A DNA stretch of 64,000 bases, taken from Marchantia polymorpha subsp. ruderalis (taxonomy: Eukaryota > Streptophyta > Marchantiopsida > Marchantiales > Marchantiaceae). The DNA lies in assembly GCA_037833965.1 (NCBI GenBank), contig AP031354.1, forward strand, positions 25,584,001-25,648,000, written 5' to 3'. The notes under the pieces were generated by a model. The model saw only the letters and a list, made by a program, of their open reading frames with translations. It searched no databases and was not told where the DNA came from. Shown one piece after another: positions 1 to 14,068 of the stretch (its first letter is position 1; each line of letters begins with the position of its first letter). The position numbers were made by a program, and so were the translations under genes.

Positions 1-1643
1 TCGGTAAATTTTGAAGAAAATGTGTTAGTGGCCGCAGATTGTAGTATAAAACTGCTGAATATGTATACGTTTGATGACTTGGTATATTCTGACTGTTTGT
101 ATTTCATGTTGTTCCAACGAAATCAGTCCTTCGTCTACTTGCATTCAGATCAAAAGAACAAAAAGATAGTGAAGAACTATCATCAACTTAACACCATTAT
201 GATACTACTCGATTCGGCTTTTCACAGGAGGCTCAAGTACACAACGAAACTTGCATTCGAGCCTAAATCCTGCATCCTGAACGTTATCCTCGAGACACTT
301 GTGGATTGGTATTATCGACACGTGTCGCGACGATATTTCCATCTGCAAAGTGTCCGTTCAGAAACTACCATGTTAGGCGTTCTTCTCAACTCAGCTTCTT
401 ATGCCTGCACGAGGCAGCTGATAGTTCTCCATATCAGATCTAGGAAACTGAAAATCTCGAGCGAGGTAATCTAGCTGTATTGCAAAGGCATCGAAATTCG
501 GACCCAGCAGACAGTCAATACTTCTTAGAGGCCGAGAGTACGGGTAAAGCCAGTGAATTCGTCAATCACAACAAAATGCAACCGGACACAGTCATCTCTC
601 TCAAACTGAGAAAAATGTACGAGAATCATAAAAAGAGAATACTTTATTCACAAAGAAATATTGGAGTCTGGTTGCATGCAAAGGGTTTGCTTGATCACGT
701 GATCATGTACTACCCCCTGTTGCTCCCTATCGTTGAAGCCAGGTTTCGAACGAGTGATCACTTCATTCTCTTTTCTCAACTATGCACCTAATCGTCTACA
801 CTGTGGGATGTCAAGTTATATCAGGAGCATGCACGAGCCTGTCGTGCTTGAACTTTACAGCAATCCCTTGCCAAACAACGATAGACTCCTCTCAAGTCTT
901 CACGTCTCTGTACAGATTGGAACTTCTTCCAAGTGCTTCCGTTCCGACAAATGGTCCTGCTAAAACGTACAAACAAAATTTGACCGAATGAGGTATGGCA
1001 ACGACAGATCCCAGTCTAAAGCATGAACACAAAAATTTACAATTCAAAGCCCCTCGACTTCGAGGTCTGGGAAGACAATTAGCACGGCCAATCATATCTA
1101 AACGATCACACACTTGCTCCTTGTCAACCAATGCACACAGAGCCAGAGATGCATGAAAAAAGCATCCGACAAGGCCAATAATGTTTCTTTTCCAAAAAAT
1201 AATACCCAGAACCTAAACAGAGCGACGAACAGAGAGAAAGGGATGACTCATAATCTCGATAGTCTACTCGAATTACAAAAACACCTGATTTGGCTTCTGA
1301 AACCATGCATCTGAGCGCTCATTACCCATCAATGATCAAGACTTCGAAATTCGTCACAATATAAACTAGGAATTGAATATGAACAGGGCTTTCTCACCGT
1401 GCTTCAAAGACTGACGGACATGAATCCATCCGGTCACGAAAAACATTCCAGACCGTGTTCACCTAAGCGAATTCGATGCTAAGCCAGCATGCAGGCAGGC
1501 AATCAAAGGCCGCAAATTTTTCAAGAGAGAATAGACACAGGCAATCCCGTAGCACGTCGCTTACAAAATTCTTGAAGACTAGGTTGACAGCGATAACAGA
1601 AACTACACCATGCAATCATCGACTCTTACCTAGAGGTGCGCAA
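1..1643. other. Intergenic, no gene recognised
   Basis: Mixed-composition sequence. A 150-codon frame runs through 22-474 and a 103-codon frame through 480-791, but the first begins at GTG rather than ATG and neither shows a motif I recognise. No RNA gene or repeat structure was seen. The 3' end of the minus-strand Cys-rich gene adjoins at 1644, so part of the right end may be its 3' UTR. Confidence 0.5.
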
Positions 1644-1952
1644 TCAGTAACGGTGGTGATGGTGATGATCCTGGTAAGCAGGCGGAGGGCCTCGTTGATC
1701 GTGATAGCCTCCCCGAGATTCGTAGCGATCGTAGCCACAACAATTAAACATACCGCAGAAACAGTAGGAAATTTCCTGACAAGCGTAAAGAATGTAGCAA
1801 AGAAGATTGCAAGGGCAACAGATGCAATCTGCGACTGGGTTTCCTGGACGGTCATAAGATCCTCCAGGGCCCCAGGGAGGCCCTCCGGGACGAGAATGAG
1901 GCCCTCCTCTGGGCGGTCCTCCCCCACAAAGCTCCATGAGTGGCAGACACAT
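1644..1952 (-). CDS. Small Cys-rich, Gly/Pro-rich protein with His-rich C-terminus (family unassigned)
   Basis: I do not recognise a named family. From the ATG at 1952 the frame encodes 102 residues. The N-terminal third is Gly/Pro/Arg-rich (GGGPPRGGPHSRPGGPPWGPG). The middle holds ten cysteines within about 35 residues (motifs such as CICCPC and FNCCGYD) mixed with hydrophobic residues. The tail ends in five histidines followed by Arg-Tyr. Composition resembles plant CYSTM-type or other palmitoylated Cys-rich membrane proteins, with a Gly/Pro-rich arm and a Cys-rich hydrophobic block, but the Cys block is not at the extreme C-terminus, so this is only an analogy. The start is uncertain: an in-frame ATG at 1937 has a better +4 base. 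Upstream are a TTTAAA box and three tiny uORFs. An additional 5' exon cannot be excluded. Coding status rests on composition and lack of stops. Confidence 0.5.
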   Translation of the reverse strand: MCLPLMELCGGGPPRGGPHSRPGGPPWGPGGSYDRPGNPVADCICCPCNLLCYILYACQEISYCFCGMFNCCGYDRYESRGGYHDQRGPPPAYQDHHHHHRY

Positions 1953-2026
1953 GATTCTTCGTCCGCAAAATCCCTCTCTCGTATCGATCTTCGATCGCAC
2001 CTCCGCCCGGCCTCCACTCGCAAGCC

Positions 2027-2116
2027 TCACATAAAGAAAACCCAATACACCTCAACGGATCGTCTCACTTCTGCCCATTCCACTCGCCGAGCTCAAGATG
2101 GCTGACACGAGACCAT
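2027..2116 (-). promoter_or_regulatory. Putative leader with three short uORFs, one a start-stop ATG-TGA
   Basis: Reading toward the Cys-rich gene there are three upstream ATGs: an 8-codon uORF (2116-2093), a 9-codon uORF (2078-2052) and a minimal ATG immediately followed by TGA (2032-2027). Start-stop uORFs can stall ribosomes and regulate plant mRNAs. Whether these lie in the transcript depends on the unverified transcription start. Confidence 0.3.
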
Positions 2117-2147
2117 GTTCTGTGCACTCAACACCTGTCGCCCCTTC

Positions 2148-2157
2148 CTTTTAAATT
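2148..2157 (-). promoter_or_regulatory. TATA-like box for the Cys-rich gene
   Basis: On the minus strand this reads AAATTTAAAA, containing TTTAAA. It lies just upstream of the uORF cluster and about 200 bp before the main ATG, a reasonable core-promoter position. This is motif evidence only. Confidence 0.25.
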
Positions 2158-2159
2158 TA

Positions 2160-3758
2160 GCCACCGATGCAGCTACAGACGTATCAGATAGACGTGTCAG
2201 TCAGCGTGGCGCCTGACATTTGTGTCTCCCCACTTCCTTCTCTCCCAAGGGTTCCAATTTTATGAGAACTTGATGAGGTAATTGATGCAAACCTTTAATG
2301 CTCTGGTGTTGGTGTTGATGGCCAGGCTGCGCACAGGAGAGTAGGAAAGGGCCACTGAGAAAGTCCAATTCGCCTCTGCTCCAATATACTGCGTTCTGCA
2401 TGCTGTCCAAACTATGTTACGATGACTTGTTCAGCGTCAAATATGAAGCATCGCGGTGACTACTGGACTGGCCAGTCTTGGGATGGTGGTCGTGGCTACC
2501 TCTAATGGAGGAGACACTTGTCATTTAATTTTTTTAATTCCGGCCTGCCAGTCGTTTTTAGTACAGCCCTTTGACCTTACTTTGTTGGCTAATTTCTCCA
2601 TCACCGGCTTCATATATCAGAACTTCTGTAAATACTTCTCATTTTTAATTCACATTTATTTTGCACCTTGGAGTGTCAACAGAGAACCTCGTCCTATAAT
2701 TTGACTCATATATTTTTACTTCACTCGATGTCGATCTCGCGGTTTGGCTGATTAGGTCGAATATCTGATGGTATCGACGAGCTAAGAGGGGCGACCACAC
2801 TGAGTAGTAATATCATCCTGGACCGCATTAATGGATATGGAGTATAAAATTTACAAAATAGGGAACTGTCGCATGTTTGCCTCTCCACTTCTAAAAATAA
2901 AGACGAGAACCCCGCATTTCTTCACGCAAAGACAGAATTTTCTTTACTCGATGGGCTGCACCTAAAAACCTTTCCTCTTGAAATTAAAGCTTATCTATCA
3001 TCTGCTACCCGAAGTCCCAACAAGAAGAAGCCTTCTATCTCTCGGCTGATCAGGTAGACATGTCTCTGCGAGGGCTCAATGCTGTGGTCCACCCTCAAGT
3101 GCTGCAAGGGGAGTGGGAGCAACTTGAGAGACTTAAGATGGTTGGAAACAGGGGAGCCGTGACATCTCATAGGCATTCGAGCGACACACTCGTGGCAAAT
3201 GACAGAGGATATGAAATAGACCGAGGAAACAGGGTAACTAGCCCATTCTTCCCTTCGTCAATGTGGATATTCGTGCTTCTTCCCTTCTTTGGGCAGGAGT
3301 CGGATTTGACTTGCGGTTGATAACTTGTTCTTGGGAAAATCGCAGCGAAGTTACGAGAGAACTCTACCCACATTTAACCCTCGTATAAAGAAGCATTCTC
3401 AATTCAATACTTATATCACCCCTTGAATCTGCAAATGCGACGGGCGGAATTGTTGGAAATGATCATTGACTAAGGTAGCGGTGTTTGGACGAACCGGTGG
3501 ATCCGAAAATGCGAGATAAAGCTGTATACAACAAGCAGCACAACTGCAGCAATGTCAAAGATGGTGAGCAGAAATCCATTGTGGTATGCTGTGATTGCCA
3601 AGTCTTCTGGAAGTGGTCCAGGAGCAAATGTCCAGGATGATCAGCTGTGGCGAAGATAGTTTCAACATGTAAAATCCTCGGAGAGTGGGCAGCGGACGCC
3701 AGGGATATCGTGTCGTGAGTAGGCCTAATTTCAGCACAATTCCAATCAGTAGCTGATT
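2160..3758. other. Intergenic, no gene recognised
   Basis: This lies between the promoter of the minus-strand Cys-rich gene and the plus-strand SWSAP1-like gene, so it may serve both as a divergent promoter region. An 86-codon frame with a true ATG at 3060 (begins MSLRGLNAVVHPQVLQGEWE) has no recognisable domain and was not annotated. Confidence 0.4.
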
Positions 3759-6063
3759 ATGGAGGGCCTGGGAACGAGGACGGACGAAGCACGTTTCGTT
3801 CACGGAAGAGAAAGTGTCGCACAACAAGTCAGCCTGTCAAATGTTGAGGCTCCTCAGAGTGACAAGCTGTCAGTGCTCGACTTTCTAATGAGCCGCCCTT
3901 TAAGTGAGCGCCCCTCATTGGGGCCTGACACTGCTCTACTTTCCGGACCACACCGTTGGTAAGTGGTTGATAAGCCTTAAATCTGCGTGACGACTCCACT
4001 TCCGAATGCATCCACTGTTAGTTTAAGGTCTATGTTCACTTCTCCATAAGATTATCGTCAATGGAATGCAGTGACTTCGATTGATGAGTGTAGAAGAAAC
4101 TGTGAGTTTGATAACTTTTGAATCGTGTGTGAAGGTTATCCCCTACTCTCTATCCACCACTAGAGACCAGTGACATTTTGAAAATAAGATTTTGGATGAA
4201 TGAATCTTTTCCACTCAAGTCTTTCTATAAAACGTTGTGTGTTTCTGTGCTGCCCTGGTGATGTATAAAAGATGTCACTGACATTACTTTCTGAAATCTT
4301 ATTCTTTTTTTTGTAGCGGCAAGACATCGCTTCTTCTGCAACTTGCATACAACATTGCTGCGCAGGGTTCGAATTTTGTAGTCTTCATATGCAAACCACG
4401 TAATTTTGACAGTGACATCTATTTAACTCAGGTGTGTTTGGTTTCTCCCATGTTGATCAACTTGAACCATTGCTAATGCAAGGTAGACAAACCAAGCTCT
4501 ATCAATCATTTCATGGCTATAAATGTATGGTCACTTTTGTCAATTGAGGCAATGCCTTAGAAACGCCGAGTGCTTGAAGAGGGATTGCAGAGTTCTAGAT
4601 CTTGTCAAGCTCGGTCGTTGACATTGTCAGAACCCTTGCACAGGATGTGGACTCTTCTTCCGAGATTCTTGATCGCATTCAAATCAAGTATGTTTTAGTC
4701 CAACGTAAACATTTTTCTTCTTGTTATTTGTTTGAGAAAATAACTCCTGGTAAAGACCAATGTGAGTTGAAAATTGAATTGAAGCAGTTGTTAGTCATTT
4801 TATGGTTTTTGTGTTGGAAAGGTGCCATTTCTGTTGACGCGGTTTCTAACAATTCTTGAGAAGGCTTTGTGAAAAGATATGTCCATGATGACGAGGAGCT
4901 TCGGAAGTTTTTTGCGGCTTTCCATATGCATATTACCCTGCCCACAACGCTTATCGTGGATGACTTCCTAGATTTCTTCCAGGGATGGTACAGATCTTCA
5001 TTTCAGTCTTCTTAAGCTGTGACATACTTTCACATCATAAGTGTCGTGTGGCTTATGTGTGATTCTGTGACGAGGCAGTTGCTTGACCTGAACGAATTAA
5101 CAAATCTTGCGAAACAAACTCACACCCTTCTTGTAACAAGTATTTATAATGATGGCACTTCTGTGTTCACTTGTCCAGTGATACCATTCAACAAACTTCA
5201 CGAGGACTGGTGATTGCGAAAACCCTGTGTCTTGCTCATAGTGCTATCAGTTATGCCAGGTAAACAATGACTTACGCTACTTTCTGCTTGCATATCGAAA
5301 AGCAGCTATGTGATTTATTTTGTTGAATATGTTAAATCAACCTGAGTTTGGTTTCTGTGTCGGTGTTTGTGTAGTGAGCAATACAAAACAACTGCGTCAT
5401 GCAGATTGATTTTATCAGACTCACACTCCGGTGATGGGCCTCGGCTATCATACATAATGAAAAGATGGATCAATCAAACCTTCGTCATAAAAGGTTAGTA
5501 ACACCTCAACAACAGCATTCCTGCAACTTCGTGTTGTAAATTCACAAACAGGTTCAATCAAATGAAAACAGAAACAAAATAGAAATGAAGTTCGTAATTT
5601 GGAGAAGTACGTCGATGGTTGGTTGGATGTCTAACGGAGTGGTTGTTCATCTGTACCGCAAGATGTTCAAATCATTGAAAGCATATCTGTTGCGTTTGGC
5701 AACAGCTCTGGTTCCTCATTCTCCAAAACTAGAGGAAAATGTTGCTAAAACTAACAATGTTTTAGCTTGCTGTTTTCGACGTCATGACAGTTCTTTTACC
5801 ACTGTAAACCAATGTAAACAACATTTAGTAGAGGACGACGTTTGAACTAGATTTACCTCTTAAATATGTGCTATATTACAACCAGCAAAACTGTCACTTT
5901 TTGTCATATTATTCTTGCAGCTGTTCATGATACTTCTACCTTCACACTGGAACTGCAAAGCAGCCCGATGGGCCCCCAGAAGGAGAATGTGGTGGCAAAG
6001 TATGTTTTGTCGCAGAATCACCTCCGCTTTGATGGCTGGGACGTCCTTCACAGAAACCACTGA
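3759..6063 (+). CDS. SWSAP1-like RecA-fold ATPase, seven exons, with an apparent 1-nt frameshift
   Basis: Exons by splice signals and phase: 3759-3958, 4317-4431, 4599-4687, 4877-4987, 5179-5259, 5405-5494, 5921-6063. The product is a RecA-like P-loop ATPase. Walker A GPHRCGKT (residues 63-70) is split by intron 1. Exons 3-4 join as DRIQIKYVHDDEELRKFFAAFH, closely matching the plant SWSAP1 family, followed by Walker B LIVDD (about 160-164). Then come LVIAKTLCLAHSA and LILSDSHSGDGPRL. In animals SWSAP1 partners SWS1 (SWIM domain) to promote RAD51-dependent recombination; the plant role is inferred. Total exon length is 829 nt, one more than a multiple of three. In exon 6 an A5 run (5460-5464) shifts frame; with one A fewer the family-like RWINQTFVIK segment joins the last exon in phase, giving about 275 residues. 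This is either a sequence error or recent inactivation. Exon 3's 5' border is the least certain. Confidence 0.82.
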
Positions 6064-9000
6064 GAATGCGTTTGGAAAATACGACCGGGAAGCCTTAGCT
6101 CGCCAAATGGAATAATGAACCATCATATCTTTGTCAGCTATGGAGCAGAAGAACGACTAGTCGAAGACAGTTATGCAACCTGGAATTGTACCAAGACGTA
6201 GCTGTACCGTCTTGGATACTTCTTCTTTAGAGTGTACGATTAGTATAATTCAGTAGACTAAATTTGTAGTACCTGCATAGCAAAAGTATTGGGACTATCA
6301 TTCTCTTCAAGTGCTCGTCATTTGTGACATCTTAACCACGTGGACTGTCACTACTTGATGACACTAGAGAAATAATTTTCGTGTCTACAGGAAATTGTGG
6401 ACATGTAAGAATACTGGTTCGGTGATTGTATTTGGATAACCAAACAAAGACCAGCCAACGAACCAAAACCCCACCAATAACTTATATTGCTCGGAGTTTT
6501 GGAGAAACATCGTATTCACTGAGAACCTGACAAAGGAGGATCAGCATTTTACGCTCATATACATCCAGGCGATGTCATGCGGGCAAACGAAGTCATACTT
6601 GGGTTATCACGCTTATGGTTCCAAAAACAGCCTCCGTCAAAAGTTATATTTAGTGTTGACCTCACACAAACTTGTGTAGCAAGGTCATTGAAAGACCGAA
6701 GGCGTGAATTTTTGTGGCTTCTGTAGTGAGGTAGGATTTTCCTGATTGACTCCTCATGCTGTAAGTTTAGCATTGGTGATCATCAGCTTTCCCCTTTGGA
6801 CAACAGCTACTTTCTCAGTATTAAACCTTGTAAAAAGCGTTACTATGCATCTGATCTGCTGACTTTGTAGTGGGAATACAATATCTGCGACGGACACTTA
6901 TTATCTTAATTCAAACAACCAGAAAAGACTCGTTGTCATTCCAAATTTTTCCCAGTTCCTTCATACCTGTATCCAAACGAGATTCTCCTCGACTTTTAAA
7001 AGTTCAGGGATCGAGCTTACTTATGTAACAACGATGTGCAAGGATAAAGCACTGAAAGTAGTTCTTACTATTAAATACTTGCCTAACCTCTAAGATGGCT
7101 ACTTGAAGTACTACCTATTTCATAGATTTCACGTCTGAGTTGAAGACCGAATTCCTATTTATAAGTGTGCTATCTAAAACAACATGAACATTTTTTTACC
7201 ACTACTGCAAACAAGATGTAGTAGAGCAAGTTGTGGAGAGATGAAGGTACTTCAAGCATTCGATTCTTAAACATATAGAGGCTGAGAGGTCAATAAACTC
7301 ATAATCAATCCATGTAAACTCAGGATGTCGCTTGCGGGTATTATACCTTTCAAACTGAACGTCAAGCTTCAGAACGATCGGCAGATCGAAAATCAGCGTG
7401 CGCGCGAAGTCGTGACCTGTGATTGGCAAAATAAATATAATGTTGTGACATACTCCCTAGAAAGGAGAGTAAATGAACTGGTTTTGAATCAAACTTAAGA
7501 ATTAGGGTAGTTTGGTGATATGACCATTCGACTATGATTTGTGTTTCTGCAGGTATACATTTGCCAAAAAACCGAGATTTCAGAGACAAACATATGAACT
7601 TGAGTATTCTTAAATAAGGGTTCATTGTTCCGAAAATATCAGAATGGCCTAATACATATCACTATTAACGTAGAACGTTGCTTGAAAGTGTGAAGTAATA
7701 ATCGTAAAAGCAAGGCTTGGATGTTCTGTAGTTTATTTCTTTTTCATCTATGAATTACAACTAATCCAGTACCGTCGGGTTTCCTCTCATATCCAAGAAT
7801 TTATGCAGAATGGAATGATACACTGTCATTAGTATACTGATCATAGACTCCATATCTCTTTCAGTGTCTAAAGACATCAATAAGCTTGAACATACTTTTC
7901 TGGTTATCTTCACCGCCACTCTTAACATTTCTTCTCCAGTTTCTTACTTTCTTGCTAGTGCCATATTTTTTTTTCCCCATAAGCGCTCGTTATAATTTGC
8001 TTTCAGTCACGTTGCCTCGGATGATCCTCGAGTAAGGATCACTCAAGTAGGCACAGTTTTCCTATTCCATATAAGCAATGTTTCCAGGTGGACACAATAC
8101 AATTCATCTGTACAGGTACTTTTTTCCAGTCACGGTCGGCTGCCCGTAATGCTATGTTGCATTAGTAACAGTCGGTTTGGAAGATCATTAAGAGATAAGT
8201 TAGTAAAACGTTGTCGTGACTCCCATATTCGTTATTCTCCATGCGGAGCATATTTCTGGTTCTATGATTCTAGTTTAATTATAACACATGTTTTTATTTA
8301 AATAACCCAAAATTTTCAGGTCCATATCAAAATTGCTTGCGCAGCAGTCTGTTGAGTAGATGTAGTAAATCCCGCTAATCTTTTAAATAAAATTTCACAA
8401 AAGTATCAAATTCTTAGACTAAGCTTTGACGAGAGGTTCAAAGCCAAGCCAAAGTTCACCTACAGCCAGAAGAAGAAAGCGGAGGAACCAACAACGCCAA
8501 AGCGGACAATGACGCCTCTGTCTCCCCAATATTAATTTGTACAAGCTAAAATGCAGAGCGAATAATCAATTGCATAGATCATACTCAGCCATAACCGAAC
8601 AGCGGACGAATGCAAGGGTGAGATATAGTAGCGTGAAGCTGCCTTCAAAGCTTGCCCAAATGGTGTGCTTTCCGCTTGATATATCAAAGACGTCAATACC
8701 ATCCTTTCACGAGTGGCCTTCACTTTCCATCGTAGACATTTTATCCCTATTACGTACCTCAGCTCAGATCTGGCCCTTGGGCATAGTTTCTGGCATCAAA
8801 TGGTTCTCCTCTATGCAGAACGCACGACATCGAAGACGAACATGTTCAACAATTTCCATGCTACCTGGGATCATAAAAGTCTAATGGCGGAAACTTCCAT
8901 TTGTATTATAAATCTGGCCTCGGGTGAAGTGCAATAATTTCTACATGAACTCGGAGTGTACTTTGGAAATAGCAACCCTGAAATTCTTCTCTTCCCACTT

Positions 9001-9640
9001 TAGATTCGGGCTTCTCCTTGAAATTCCTTGCACGCGCATTCTGTTAATTTGTCGCTGTTCTTCACTACCTTCCAGCCCTCTTAACGAGTTTGGCGTCTTA
9101 GCCCCGGAGCCGCATCGCCTGATGATGAACGCGAGATGCGCACGTAACATTGTAGAAAAGGTTCAGCCGCCAGGTACCCAAACTCGGAACTCGGAGATCT
9201 TTAAATTCCTACAACACAGGGAAGCATTCGGGGCATGGGGCCCAAGAACTCATGTAACTACGGACAGTAGCAGTGCGCTGCAGTAGCCAAAATTTCACCG
9301 CGCAAGAGCTACAGATTCCTTTGCAAGGTGGAGATGCAGCAGCGGCGAGACTCTACCGGCGGTTGCTGCTCTGTCCGCACTCCACTCGCTTCGCATCTTT
9401 CGTCCGCTTTTGACGAAATTCATCTGTTCGAACAAAAGTCCGGGGAACTTTGTTATGCTCTCTTTTTGAAGCACGTCTGATTTTCTTCTAAGTGCTCGCA
9501 AACAATCCTGGCGGTGGTGGCTCGGGAGTCACTCACGAATTAGCCCTCCGCAGCGCGTGTGAGCCTTCTGCGATTGGATTCTCATTCTTAAGATCGTTGT
9601 TGTTCTCCTTGGACGGCCTGACGACCTCCTTTCAGTTTTA
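6064..9640. other. Intergenic between SWSAP1-like and RID1-like genes
   Basis: This contains the SWSAP1-like 3' region and the RID1 promoter/leader. Two short coding-looking fragments lie inside: a plus-strand frame ending at 8535 and a 31-codon minus-strand frame at 8764-8859 (see findings). No complete gene, RNA or transposon was recognised. GC rises near 9300-9640, consistent with the RID1 promoter and 5' UTR. Confidence 0.5.
8428..8535 (+). pseudogene. Possible orphan terminal exon fragment
   Basis: A frame reading FDERFKAKPKFTYSQKKKAE and ending ...TMTPLSPQY then TAA has the Lys/Pro/Thr composition of a real protein C-terminus rather than random sequence. I found no convincing upstream exon or start, and no family could be named. 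It could be a displaced gene fragment or the last exon of an unrecognised gene. Confidence 0.25.

Positions 9641-14068
<4,428 letters not shown>

Noticed and set aside
22..474. 150-codon frame at the left edge
   Set aside because: Begins at GTG, no domain or motif recognised, and no splice context; possibly chance or truncated.
1476..2105. 209-codon plus-strand frame
   Set aside because: Antisense shadow of the Cys-rich gene; composition is Arg/Ser-rich as expected of the opposite strand.
8771..8859. Use of the GTACGT donor near 8750 to extend the 31-codon minus-strand frame
   Set aside because: A TGA precedes the donor in the only open frame.
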